From: Burkholderia contaminans
GTDB lineage: Bacteria; Pseudomonadota; Gammaproteobacteria; Burkholderiales; Burkholderiaceae
DNA: 64,000 bases
Reading direction: 5' to 3'
Assembly (NCBI RefSeq): GCF_029633825.1
Contig: NZ_CP090642.1
Coordinates: forward strand, 434,001 to 498,000
Below are positions 19,975 to 28,650 of the stretch, piece after piece. The notes under the pieces are model-generated. The model ran no database searches and had not been told where the DNA came from. It worked only from the letters and a program-made list of their open reading frames with translations. The number at the start of each line of letters is the position of its first letter. Positions within the stretch are counted from its first letter, which is position 1. A program made the position numbers and the translations under genes.

Positions 19975-20613
19975 TCAAGGTCTCCCCGGCCGCGCGGCGG
20001 CGCCGGAATGATGGGCGGAATCGGTAAGCGTCATGGCGGCGGCGCGCGGCGCGGCCGGGTGCGGGTCGAGGCGGATCGCATACGCCGGCCATGCGCCGCG
20101 CAATTGCGCGTCGAAGGCGTCGGCGAGCCGCGCCGGCCAGATCGCGCAGCACACGCGGTTGTCGCCGGCGAACTCCGCGTCGCGCAGGATCCGGTCGCCG
20201 ATCCACACGACGGGTGCGCCGCGCGCGGCATCGCGCAACGCTTCGTCGTACAGGTGCACGCCAAGCAGCACGTGCGGCGCGAGCAGTTCGGCCGGCAACG
20301 CACCGAAGTACGGCGCGCAGACTTCGATGAACAGGCGGGCATCCGGATGCACGGCGTCGCGGATACGCGCGGTGATTTCGGCGAGGAATGCGAAGTACTG
20401 GACGTGGTCGAGCAGCACACGGCGATCGCCGCCGAGCGCGTCGCCCGTATGCGTGGCGCCGGCGTCGTACACGTCGCTGGCCGCTTCAGCGAGTGCGGCA
20501 CGCGCATAGTCGGCCGGCGTGTCGAGCGGCATCCGGTACGCGCTCGCGGCGACCGCGACCGGCCGCCGCGCGTCGCGCTCGATCCGGTAGGTGAAGTGAA
20601 CGGGTCGCACCAT
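19975..20613 (-). CDS. Unrecognised protein within the biosynthetic operon
   Basis: A 212-residue soluble protein I cannot assign. It has no signal peptide or membrane segment. The N-terminal half includes a conserved-looking YRMPLDTPADYARAALAEAA stretch and an Asp-His pair (LLDHVQYFAF). The C-terminal tail is Ala/Pro/His-rich and probably disordered. It lies 1 base from genes on both sides, with ATG 20613 directly after the stop of the thiolase-like gene, so it is surely translated with them. It could be a structural partner of the adjacent degenerate thiolase-like protein (inference). Confidence 0.7.
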   Translation of the reverse strand: MVRPVHFTYRIERDARRPVAVAASAYRMPLDTPADYARAALAEAASDVYDAGATHTGDALGGDRRVLLDHVQYFAFLAEITARIRDAVHPDARLFIEVCAPYFGALPAELLAPHVLLGVHLYDEALRDAARGAPVVWIGDRILRDAEFAGDNRVCCAIWPARLADAFDAQLRGAWPAYAIRLDPHPAAPRAAAMTLTDSAHHSGAAARPGRP

Positions 20614-20614
20614 G

Positions 20615-21499
20615 TCACGCCTCGTCGTCGAGAGAGAACGTCGCGTCCGGCGCGAACGCGACGTCGGCGACCGCGTAATAGCCGTTCAGCGCGAGCGAGC
20701 AGACGGCCGCGCGGCGCGGCGTGTCGCCGTCGCGATGCGCGAGCAGCACCGACAGCCACGGATCGCTGCCGAACGCATGACCGAACACCCCGTGGCCGTC
20801 CGGCAGCAGCGGCGTCTTGCCGACCGACGCGAGCAGCGCACGGCGCGACGTCGCCGGAAAGAAGGGCAGCGCCGCGTGCAAGCCGGGGCGGGCCGCGCAG
20901 AAGGTGCGGATGTCGCGGCCCAGCCGCACGACCGCGCTGGCCGGCGGCGCGGCCTCGGCCAGAACCGACGGCGCCGACGATGACGCTTCGCGGCCGACAT
21001 CGACGAGCAGCGTGCACACGCCGAAGCCCGAGCGTCCCCAGGCGGGGTTGCCGTGCCAGTACGTGTAGCCGTGCACGTCGATGTCGACGATCTGCAGCAG
21101 CAGCGTGCGCGGCCCGGTCTCGGCCGCGGTGGCGAGCGAGCGGCGCAATACGTAGCCCCAGCCCGCGCATTCGTACGAGCAGGTCATCCAGTCGGGCGTG
21201 TAGTCGTTTGCACCGGCCAGTGCCTGAGCGAACACGCGATGCTGCGGCGAATCGTTCATCAGCAGCATCGACAGGATCGTCGAGCTGACCACGTAGTCGT
21301 CCGCGCCGACCGCGCCACACAGCCGCTCGCGTTCGGCGCACGCGAGCGTGCCGATCGCGCGGGCCGTGTCGTCGAGCGGCACGGCCGCGCCGTCGCGCGA
21401 CGGCGCGACGCGCCGGTACGCGAGCGCCTGCACGGTCAGCGCGGTCGCCGGGGCCGGCTGGGCGGCGGGAGCCGCCGCGGTCGCAAGGGGCGCGAGCAT
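20615..21499 (-). CDS. Probable thiolase-fold (KAS-like) partner protein
   Basis: A 294-residue protein with weak resemblance to KAS III. The segment DWMTCSYECAGWGYVLRRSL (residues near 105-124) looks like the nucleophile elbow (ACSGFLYAL type), followed by a hydrophobic strand RTLLLQIVDIDV and then GRSGFGVCTLLVD, comparable to the GDGAGA strand. The first 20 residues are Ala/Pro-rich. It lacks an evident His/Asn pair. It may be a chain-length-factor-like partner or a substrate-binding relative. It starts 7 bases after the ACP stop. Confidence 0.6.
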   Translation of the reverse strand: MLAPLATAAAPAAQPAPATALTVQALAYRRVAPSRDGAAVPLDDTARAIGTLACAERERLCGAVGADDYVVSSTILSMLLMNDSPQHRVFAQALAGANDYTPDWMTCSYECAGWGYVLRRSLATAAETGPRTLLLQIVDIDVHGYTYWHGNPAWGRSGFGVCTLLVDVGREASSSAPSVLAEAAPPASAVVRLGRDIRTFCAARPGLHAALPFFPATSRRALLASVGKTPLLPDGHGVFGHAFGSDPWLSVLLAHRDGDTPRRAAVCSLALNGYYAVADVAFAPDATFSLDDEA

Positions 21500-21506
21500 C
21501 GTCGTG

Positions 21507-21761
21507 TCAGGCGGCGTGCTGCTGGCGGCGCAGTTGCGCGTCGAGCTGCTGCAGCGTCGTGTACTGCGTGATGTTCAGCGCTTCCGGGTCGATCGAACCG
21601 TAGAGCTGTTCGCAGAACACGATCAGCTCGACGATGTTCAGCGAATCGATGCCGAGTTCGCCGATGCCGGCGTCGGTGTCGACGGTCTCGACGTTGAGGA
21701 TCTTCGCGACTTCGCGGGACAGGATGTCGAGCGCGTCGGCCGGAACGTTCTGGGTCGTCAT
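21507..21761 (-). CDS. Acyl carrier protein
   Basis: An 84-residue acidic carrier protein. The phosphopantetheine attachment site is Ser40 in LGIDSLNIVEL. Helix-rich predicted fold and length are normal for ACPs, with a slightly extended basic-polar tail (LRRQQHAA). It is the only carrier protein in the operon, so the fatty acyl-AMP ligase at 26887-28650 probably loads it, and the KAS-like, dehydrogenase and oxygenase proteins then act on the tethered chain. It needs a phosphopantetheinyl transferase encoded elsewhere. An AGGAG ribosome site precedes the ATG. Confidence 0.95.
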   Translation of the reverse strand: MTTQNVPADALDILSREVAKILNVETVDTDAGIGELGIDSLNIVELIVFCEQLYGSIDPEALNITQYTTLQQLDAQLRRQQHAA

Positions 21762-21819
21762 GAGAGGAGCTCCTGATAATGAAGTGGGTTGATCGGGATC
21801 GATCGGCCTGTCGCGTGGG

Positions 21820-22929
21820 TCAACTGCCGGCTTCGCAGCGCAGGCTCTTGCGAAGCTCGTGATAACAACGGTACGAACTGCCTTCCATCTTCGAAAACGC
21901 CAGCAGGTCGCGCTGGTCGTCGAACGTGGCGACCCTGCCGTCGCGCACGAGCGCGGTCAGGAATTCGTTCGACAGCAGCTTGATCGCGAGCACGCGCTGC
22001 ACCTTGCCGAAGCTGTAGTGCGCGTCGTCGGTCTGGCTGCGCGCGGCGTCGGCGATGAACTGGTGGACGGCGCGCGCGTCGGCATCGAGTTCGACGCGGC
22101 CGGTGCGTTCGAGCCAGCCGACGTGCGCCATCAGCGCACGCACGAAGTAGGGGCGCACGACGGTCAGGTACTTGTTGAAGACGGTCGGGCCGCCGATCCG
22201 CAGGCGATCTTCGGCGTTCACGCGTACCTGGCCGCCGACGTTCGCGAGCTGCAGGTTGCCCGCGAGGAACGGCGCGCCGCAGGTCGTGCGCTTCAGCTTC
22301 CGGTATTCGTCGGGCCACACGAGGTAGGCAGCCGGGAACATCACGCCCGGCAGCCGCGCGGCGACCACCGCCATGCAGTCGCGATGCGCTTCGATGCCCC
22401 ACACCTTGTCGACGGTGAGCGCGAGGCCGTGGTCGTCGCTGCGCACGACGGTGCGCCATGCGGCGAGCGTCGGGCCGCCGCCGTCGCTCATCAGAAACGC
22501 GAAGTTGTGGCCGCTGTCGATGCATTCGCATGCGCGACGGTTCTGGTCGTCCGAGAAGAACAGCCCGAACATGATGCGGATGAACGCGCGCATGAACGGC
22601 TTGAACAGGTGATGAAACCCTTCGCGGCCGATCTGTTCGAGCAGCGCTTCGGTGAGCGGCGCTTCGTCGTGCCGCAGCGGCGTCGATGCGGACGAATCGG
22701 GCAGCACGTCCGGCGTGGCGGCATGCAGCGCGATCACCATCTCGCTGTCGAGCAGCCGCACGGCGGCCGCTTCGACGAGCCGGGCCGCCGCGCGCGGCGG
22801 CGTGCCGAGCGACGCGATCGTGTCGAAGTGGCGCAGCACCGGATACGCGGCCTGGTCGGCCACGCGCAGCAGCAGCGGTGCGGTCGCGAGCGGGCTGGCG
22901 GACGAAGCGGGAGCGGAAAGCGTGGACAT
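21820..22929 (-). CDS. Degenerate acyl-CoA dehydrogenase-like protein
   Basis: A 369-residue protein with faint similarity to the acyl-CoA dehydrogenase fold. The centre reads FAFLMSDGGGPTLAAWRTVV, then LTVDKVWGIEAHRDCMAVV, like the FAD loop and the lnGxKxwit strand of that family. The C-terminal half is helical. The usual arginine-helix and catalytic Glu regions are not obvious. It may act as a structural partner of the true dehydrogenase at 12302-14152 or bind an acyl chain without flavin chemistry. Gap to the ACP gene is 58 bases, one of the longest in the operon. Assignment is tentative. Confidence 0.6.
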   Translation of the reverse strand: MSTLSAPASSASPLATAPLLLRVADQAAYPVLRHFDTIASLGTPPRAAARLVEAAAVRLLDSEMVIALHAATPDVLPDSSASTPLRHDEAPLTEALLEQIGREGFHHLFKPFMRAFIRIMFGLFFSDDQNRRACECIDSGHNFAFLMSDGGGPTLAAWRTVVRSDDHGLALTVDKVWGIEAHRDCMAVVAARLPGVMFPAAYLVWPDEYRKLKRTTCGAPFLAGNLQLANVGGQVRVNAEDRLRIGGPTVFNKYLTVVRPYFVRALMAHVGWLERTGRVELDADARAVHQFIADAARSQTDDAHYSFGKVQRVLAIKLLSNEFLTALVRDGRVATFDDQRDLLAFSKMEGSSYRCYHELRKSLRCEAGS

Positions 22930-22944
22930 GGGTCAGGGTTCCTG

Positions 22945-24264
22945 TCAGAAGCGCACGCGCACGGCGGCGTCGATACGGGTGCCGAGACCGACCATCCGGT
23001 ACTCGGAGTTGCTGTCGGAGAACGCGCGGGTGACCGCGACATCGACGCTCACGCGCTTGTTCACGTCGGCGACGACCTGCGCGATCGCGAGCAGGCCCTT
23101 GTCCTGCGGCGAATAGACGCCGCGCAGCGAATACTCGACGCGGCCGATCTTCTTGCCGAGCCGCGCGAACAGGTAGTCGCGCAGGTTGCCGTCGACGCTC
23201 ACGAAATCGGCCGTGCCGCCGAGGCCGGCCAGCGCCGCGCCGGGCGCGACGGGCAGCAGCGCGTTGTTCACGCGCGCCGCGCCGACCATCTGGCGCCACT
23301 GGTTCGCGTCGTAGCGCGCCTCGTCGTGCGACCACTCGACGATCAGCGAGAAGTTGCCGGGCAGGGCGCTCTGCATGCCGACCGCACTGCGCCACATGAT
23401 CTGGCGATCGTTGCGGCGATCGACCGCGTCGTACGCGGCGGGCGAATCGAGCGGCGTGCCGTTCGCGATGAACGCCGGCAGCGGCCGCGTCGTGCCGCGT
23501 TCGAGCCATGCGCTCGCATAGACCGTGTTCGAGCGCGCAACGTCGAACGACAGCGTCGCACCGGCGCCGCCGTGGCCCGCATGCCGGCCGGCGAGCAACG
23601 CGGCCGAGCCGCCCGACCAGTTGTATGCGCCGCGCACGAGCTGCGTCGCGCCCTGCACGTCGCGGTTGTCGACGTCACTGCGCAGCGTGCGGTTTTCGCC
23701 GGCGATGAACTGCAGCGTGGTCTGCTCGCCGGCCCATTTCGCTTCGACGAGCGGCGTGCCTTCGACATCGCCGTAGCGGTCGTAGATGTCGGCCGTCGCG
23801 GCGCGTTTTTGAAAGAAGCCGAGCGGAAAGAACGCCTGCGACGTGTCGAGCGGATCGATCCGCTTGCCGGCGGTGAGCGTGATGCCGTTGTCGAACGCGT
23901 AGCGCACGCCGGCCTCGTTGAAGCGGGTGGACTGCGCGCCGAGCGAGTGATTGCCGGCCACGGCGCGGGCGTTCATGAACAGGTTCTCGCCGTCGATGCG
24001 CGCGAGCAGGCCGGCTTCCTGCAGGTTGCGCGGCTGGTCGCCGATCAGGTTCCCCAGCAGCGCGTGTCCGTCCATGCTGTCGACGGTGCGTGCGTACGCG
24101 ATGCCGTTCAGCGTGCTCAACTGTTCCATCAGCGATTCTCCGTGCGCGAGCGTGCAGCCGAGCGCAAGCGGGACGGCGAGCGCGGCGGCGGGCCAGATGC
24201 GGCCGGATGATGGGCGGAGGCGGTCACGATGGGCGTCGACATGGGCGTTGTTGTCACTGGCCAT
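22945..24264 (-). CDS. Outer-membrane beta-barrel protein of the operon
   Basis: A 439-residue exported protein. An extended hydrophilic head precedes the hydrophobic signal core near residues 25-40 (AAALAVPLALGCTLAHG). The remainder is alternating amphipathic strands rich in Gly, Asn and aromatic residues, and it ends in RVRF with a terminal Phe, the outer-membrane insertion signal. ATG 24264 overlaps the preceding gene by 11 bases; a TTG two codons upstream is possible. It resembles DUF1302/porin-like barrels co-encoded with LolA-like proteins and FtsX-type exporters. It is probably the outer-membrane receptor of the Lol-like module. Confidence 0.82.
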   Translation of the reverse strand: MASDNNAHVDAHRDRLRPSSGRIWPAAALAVPLALGCTLAHGESLMEQLSTLNGIAYARTVDSMDGHALLGNLIGDQPRNLQEAGLLARIDGENLFMNARAVAGNHSLGAQSTRFNEAGVRYAFDNGITLTAGKRIDPLDTSQAFFPLGFFQKRAATADIYDRYGDVEGTPLVEAKWAGEQTTLQFIAGENRTLRSDVDNRDVQGATQLVRGAYNWSGGSAALLAGRHAGHGGAGATLSFDVARSNTVYASAWLERGTTRPLPAFIANGTPLDSPAAYDAVDRRNDRQIMWRSAVGMQSALPGNFSLIVEWSHDEARYDANQWRQMVGAARVNNALLPVAPGAALAGLGGTADFVSVDGNLRDYLFARLGKKIGRVEYSLRGVYSPQDKGLLAIAQVVADVNKRVSVDVAVTRAFSDSNSEYRMVGLGTRIDAAVRVRF

Positions 24265-24994
24265 CGGCAAGCGTGTCGGGGTTGAACCAGCCCGACGGAA
24301 TCTTGCGCGGCTGGCCGTCGAGGATGTCGACGACGCTCGCGCGCTGCTTTTCGATCTCGTTGCGATACGTGATCTTGCGGATCACCTTGCGCCCGTTCGC
24401 GTCGACCGGCGCGGAGAAGTCGGCGCTGCGGAACAGCAGGCCGCTCGCGAGGAAGAACTGCGCGCGCACCGGCACGTCGGTGTCGGGCGTGACCCACAGC
24501 TTGATCGTCGGGTAGACGTTGTCGGGATCGGTCGCGGTCAGGTCGAGCTCGGTGGCCGGCTTGCCGGCGATCGTCGTCGCGCCCGGCGCGGCCGACGCGT
24601 GATAGCTGTCGGCCCAGTGCGTGCGCGTGATGTCGCTGATCACGACTTCGCCCTGCAGCCGCTGCATCCCGTTGATACGTACCGCGCTGCGTGTGTTCGG
24701 CACGTAGAACCAGTGGCCGCGCGTCGTCGCGAGATACTTCTGGCCGTCGTTCTCGCCGCTGCGCGTCAGCGCAAGCGTGTCGCCGTTGCCGCGCGTATAG
24801 ACGAGGTAGCGCGTCGCGTCGCCGGACTGCCCGCCGACCTCGTTCGTGATCTGGATGTTCGTCTGCGTATCGGCGGCCGTGCTGCGGTATGCGTCGGCCC
24901 GGGCGAGCATGGCCTGGGCCGTCGGGGCGTCGGCGGCATGAACGAGCGGCGCACACGCGACGAGCGCGGCGGCCAGGTGGCGAATGCGAATCAT
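24254..24994 (-). CDS. LolA-like periplasmic lipid/lipoprotein carrier
   Basis: A 246-residue periplasmic protein of the outer-membrane lipoprotein-sorting (LolA/LolB/RseB-like) superfamily. The signal peptide spans residues 1-20 (ending VHAA). The mature part shows the expected half-barrel strand pattern: TRYLVYTRGNGDTLALTR, KYLATTRGHWFYVPNTRSAV, then GEVVISDITR and the terminal SGWFNPDTL motif typical of these proteins when encoded beside FtsX-type permeases. It probably ferries a hydrophobic cargo across the periplasm. Its ATG overlaps the permease stop (ATGA). Confidence 0.82.
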   Translation of the reverse strand: MIRIRHLAAALVACAPLVHAADAPTAQAMLARADAYRSTAADTQTNIQITNEVGGQSGDATRYLVYTRGNGDTLALTRSGENDGQKYLATTRGHWFYVPNTRSAVRINGMQRLQGEVVISDITRTHWADSYHASAAPGATTIAGKPATELDLTATDPDNVYPTIKLWVTPDTDVPVRAQFFLASGLLFRSADFSAPVDANGRKVIRKITYRNEIEKQRASVVDILDGQPRKIPSGWFNPDTLADGQ

Positions 24995-26208
24995 GGGGCG
25001 AGTCCTTCGAGGATGTTGCGTTTGGCGAGGCCGAGCGTCGCGAGCAGCGCGGCGGCCACCCCGAGCACGACGAACGCGCCTTCGACGGCGGCCACGGCGG
25101 CCGGCGAGACCGTGAATTCGAGCAGGATCGACTTCACGCGGCCCGGCGGCGGGGGCAGGTGGATCTGCGCGTGATTGAGCGCAACCATCGTCAGCAGCGC
25201 CACCGCGATGCCGGCGGCCGCGCCCAGCAGGCCGAGGAAGGCGGTCTCCTGGATCAGCACGCCGCGCACCGTCGCGGCCGGCACGCCGAGCGCGCGCAGT
25301 GTCGAGATCTCGCGCCGGCGCTCGACGATGCTCATCAGGATCCAGTTGCTCATCGACAGCAGGATCGTCAGGCAGAGAATCGCGCCGAACACCGAGAACT
25401 GGTTCTTGTACAGCGCGACGACCTGGTGATAGAGCGACACGAGCTGGTCCCAGGTTTTCACGTCGAGCGCGGGCAGCGCGGCGCGCAGCGTCGCGGCGGC
25501 GGCCGGTGTGTGCGCGGTGTCCGACAGGAACACCGCGATGCGCGACGCGCGGTCGGTGCGCAGCAGCGCCTGCGCGGCGGTGAACGTCACGTTGACGATC
25601 CGTTCGTCGACGTCCTTGTTGCCGGTGCTCATCACGCCGACGATCTGCGCATCGGTCGCGTTGATGCCGCCGTGCGCGGTCGACGCCATCAGCTGCACGA
25701 CCGAGCCGACGTGCACGCCGAGCTTGCGCGCGAGTTCGGCGCCGACGACGACTTCGGTGCCGGCATTCGTCGGCGACAGGTAGCGGCCCGACAGCACCGT
25801 GTGATAGTCGAAGAAGCCGGGCGGCTCGCGGTTCGGCTCGATGCCTTCGCCGACGAAGCCGTAGCTGAGATCGCCGTTCGAGATCAGCCCGTCGAATTCG
25901 ATGCCGCGCGCGGTGGTCGCGACGCCGGGCAACGCCGCGATCGCCTGTGTGGCGGTGGCCTGCTCGTCGGCGGTCAGCCCGTACTGCAGCGGCCGCTCGC
26001 CGATCAGGTCGAGATAGCCGTGGTGCAGCACCTGCACGTGGCCGACGCCGCTGTCGATCGACCCTTCGCGCACCGCGTCGAAGGTCGCGATCACGTAGCC
26101 GAGCGCGAGGCTCGACGCGAACGCGGCGACGCCGATCATCGCCATCGTCAGCACGGTGCGGCGCTTGTTGCGCCAGAGGTTACGCCACGCAAACGTCGAC
26201 CAGTTCAC
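24991..26208 (-). CDS. FtsX/LolE-type ABC permease
   Basis: A 405-residue permease with the FtsX/MacB topology: one N-terminal membrane segment (about residues 19-40) after the classic WRNLWRNKRRT motif, a periplasmic domain of about 220 residues, then three C-terminal segments (about 270-292, 320-345, 365-390). LolC/LolE and MacB share this layout. Translation starts inside the ATPase gene (29-base overlap), so the two form one unit. It would extract cargo from the outer face of the inner membrane for the LolA-like carrier. Confidence 0.92.
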   Translation of the reverse strand: MNWSTFAWRNLWRNKRRTVLTMAMIGVAAFASSLALGYVIATFDAVREGSIDSGVGHVQVLHHGYLDLIGERPLQYGLTADEQATATQAIAALPGVATTARGIEFDGLISNGDLSYGFVGEGIEPNREPPGFFDYHTVLSGRYLSPTNAGTEVVVGAELARKLGVHVGSVVQLMASTAHGGINATDAQIVGVMSTGNKDVDERIVNVTFTAAQALLRTDRASRIAVFLSDTAHTPAAAATLRAALPALDVKTWDQLVSLYHQVVALYKNQFSVFGAILCLTILLSMSNWILMSIVERRREISTLRALGVPAATVRGVLIQETAFLGLLGAAAGIAVALLTMVALNHAQIHLPPPPGRVKSILLEFTVSPAAVAAVEGAFVVLGVAAALLATLGLAKRNILEGLAP

Positions 26209-26890
26209 GATTCACTCCCGGTACGCCGTCGCGCATCTCGATGCGGCGCGGCAGGTGCGCGCACAGACGATCGTCGTGCGACGCAATCAGAAAGGCGGTG
26301 CCCAGCGTGCGATTGGTGTCGAGGATCAGCTCGGCCACCGCCCGTGCGTTGGTGCTGTCGAGGCTGGCGGTGGGTTCGTCCGCGATCACGATCGCCGGCT
26401 CCTTCGCGAGCGCGCGGGCCAGCGCGACCCGTTGCTGCTCGCCGCCGGACAGCTCGCCCGGGCGGTGGCGTTCGCGCGCGGCGAGCCCCACCGCGTCGAG
26501 CATCGCGCGGGCGCGCTCGCGCCGCGTGCGCGGCGTGCCCCATGCGAAGCAGCCGAGTTCGACGTTTTCGAGCGCGGACATCACCGGAATCAGGTTGAAC
26601 TGCTGGAACACGAAGCCGATGCGCTCGCGGCGAATCCGCTCGAGCGTGTCGGGCGCATCGTCGATCCGGCGGCCTTCGAGCCAGCGTTCGCCGGTGCTCG
26701 GCACGTCGAGAAAACCGGCCAGGTTGAGCAGCGTGCTCTTGCCGCTGCCCGACGGGCCGACGAGCGCGACGACGTCGCGCTGGCCGATCGAGATCGTCGC
26801 GCCGCGCACCGCGACGACGCGGCCCGCACCCTCGTACACGCGCGAGACGTCGCGCAGTTCGAGCACCGGCGTGAGCGTGGCGGTCGTCAT
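26180..26890 (-). CDS. LolD/MacB-type ABC ATPase
   Basis: A 236-residue ATPase. Walker A GPSGSGKST is at residues 45-53, the Q-loop is FVFQQFNLIPVMSALENV, the signature is LSGGEQQRVALARAL and Walker B is IVIADEPTASLD. This is the typical LolD/MacB sequence type. ATG 26890 overlaps the ligase stop (ATGA), while its own 3' end overlaps the permease gene by 29 bases. It energises the FtsX-type permease. Confidence 0.94.
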   Translation of the reverse strand: MTTATLTPVLELRDVSRVYEGAGRVVAVRGATISIGQRDVVALVGPSGSGKSTLLNLAGFLDVPSTGERWLEGRRIDDAPDTLERIRRERIGFVFQQFNLIPVMSALENVELGCFAWGTPRTRRERARAMLDAVGLAARERHRPGELSGGEQQRVALARALAKEPAIVIADEPTASLDSTNARAVAELILDTNRTLGTAFLIASHDDRLCAHLPRRIEMRDGVPGVNRELVDVCVA

Positions 26891-28650
26891 GCGTACGCCC
26901 CCTGGCCGGCTTCGGCGGCGGCCGTCGCGTGGATCACGGGCAGCGCGCCGTTCGCATAGAGGTCGCGGCACTTCAGGCGCTGCAGCTTGCCGCTCGTCGT
27001 GCGCGGCAGCGAGCCGGGCTCGACGAAGCACAGATCCTGCGCGGCGAAGCCGATCCGCGACGCGAGCAACTGCTGGCACTCGGCGCGCGTCTGCGGCGTC
27101 GCATCGACGGGCCGCGCCTCGATCGCGACGACCAGCCGCTCGGTGCCCGTCTCCGGATCGGGCAGCCCGAACGCGATGCAGGTGCTCTTGCGCAGCGTGC
27201 GATGGGAGGCCAACGCCTCCTCGATTTCGTGCGGGAAGTAGTTGCTGCCGCGAATGATGATGACTTCCTTCTTGCGCCCGAGGATATGGAGCTGGCCGTC
27301 CGCGACGTAGCCGATGTCGCCGGTGCGGAACCAGCCGTCGGCCGTCAGCGGCGCGGCGATCGAGCCGTCGTCGGGGTTCAGGTAGCCGAGCATCACCGAC
27401 GTGCCGCGGATCGCGACTTCGCCGACCGCGCGGTTCGCCAGCGCGTGGTCGCCGTCGTCGAGGATCCGGAACGCCATGCCCTCGATCGGCGTGCCCATCG
27501 CGAGCACGGTTTCGGTGTCGGTGTCGGCGCCGTCGTTCGCGGCGGCCGGTTGCGCGTCGCGGCGCTCGATCAGCGCGCGCCGGTCGAGCGTGTCGGCGAT
27601 CACGTACGGCGCACCGTCGACGGCGCCTTCGTGCCACGCACGATGCATCGACACCGCGAGCGTCGATTCGGCCATGCCGTAGCACGGCTGCAGTGCCGAG
27701 GCCGCGAGGCCGTACGGCGCGAACGTCGCGGCGAAGTCGCGCAGCGTCGCGTCGTCCACGCGTTCGCCGCCGATGAAGATGTTGCGGCACGCGGACAGAT
27801 CGACACCTTCCATCGCGGCGGCATTGAAACGGCGCACGCAATAGCGCAGCGCGAAGGTCGGCACCGATGTCGTCGTCGCGCGCGCCGACGCGATGCGCTT
27901 CAACCAGCCGAGCGGATTACGAATGAAGCTGTTCGGCTGCATCATCAGCAGCGGCGCGCGGTAATGCATGTTCGACAGCAGCGTGAGCAGCCCCATGTCG
28001 TGATAGAGCGGCAGCCACGACGCGGTGCCGTCGCCGGCCGCGATGTCGAAACACACCGACCCGCCGATGCCGAGCACGTTCGCGATCACGTTCTCGTGGC
28101 TGAGCACCGCGGCTTTCGGATGCGACGTCGAGCCGGACGTGAGCTGGACGTGATGCGGATCGCGGCCATGCTTGGCGCTGATCAGCGCGCGCGCACCGGC
28201 ATCGGCGACGAGCGACAGCGTGTCGAGATCGACGACGCGCGTGGACGACGCGGGAAACGCGTCGTCGCGCCACGCGGCGGACTGCGCATCCGCGGCGATG
28301 ACGAGGCGCGGCCGGTACAGCTCGCATGCGACGTCGATCACCTGCCGCCCGGTGGTGGCGCGGCGCGCGGGAACGGGCACGGTGCAGGGCAGTGCGCCCG
28401 TCATCACGCAGGCCATCATCGCCGCCGCGTGCTCGACCGATGCGGGCAACGCCAGCATCACCAGGTCGTTCTCGCGCACATCGAGTTCGCGCAGTGCGCC
28501 GGCCTGGCGAAACACCTCTTCGGCGAAGCGCCGGTACGTGATGCTCGACTCGTTGCCGGCGTCGTCGACGAACGTCATGCGATGCATGGCGCCCGCGACG
28601 TCCTCGAGCGATTCGATGAGGCGATGAATGGTGGATGCGCACTTCGTCAC
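26887..28650 (-). CDS. Fatty acyl-AMP ligase (FAAL type), first gene of the operon
   Basis: A 587-residue ANL-superfamily ligase. LTSGSTSHPKA (about residues 170-180) is the ATP loop. TASWLPLYHDMGL is a hallmark of fatty acyl-AMP ligases that load acyl carrier proteins. YGMAESTLAVS is A5, GDIGYVADGQLHILGRKKEVIIIRG is A7/A8 and the catalytic Lys is in TTSGKLQR. GTG 28650 is chosen over the GTG at 28689 because GGGGAG lies 8 bases before it. As first gene, downstream of the divergent promoter region, it would charge the operon's ACP. It may be the afcA-type ligase of the antifungal cluster. Confidence 0.92.
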   Translation of the reverse strand: MTKCASTIHRLIESLEDVAGAMHRMTFVDDAGNESSITYRRFAEEVFRQAGALRELDVRENDLVMLALPASVEHAAAMMACVMTGALPCTVPVPARRATTGRQVIDVACELYRPRLVIAADAQSAAWRDDAFPASSTRVVDLDTLSLVADAGARALISAKHGRDPHHVQLTSGSTSHPKAAVLSHENVIANVLGIGGSVCFDIAAGDGTASWLPLYHDMGLLTLLSNMHYRAPLLMMQPNSFIRNPLGWLKRIASARATTTSVPTFALRYCVRRFNAAAMEGVDLSACRNIFIGGERVDDATLRDFAATFAPYGLAASALQPCYGMAESTLAVSMHRAWHEGAVDGAPYVIADTLDRRALIERRDAQPAAANDGADTDTETVLAMGTPIEGMAFRILDDGDHALANRAVGEVAIRGTSVMLGYLNPDDGSIAAPLTADGWFRTGDIGYVADGQLHILGRKKEVIIIRGSNYFPHEIEEALASHRTLRKSTCIAFGLPDPETGTERLVVAIEARPVDATPQTRAECQQLLASRIGFAAQDLCFVEPGSLPRTTSGKLQRLKCRDLYANGALPVIHATAAAEAGQGAYA

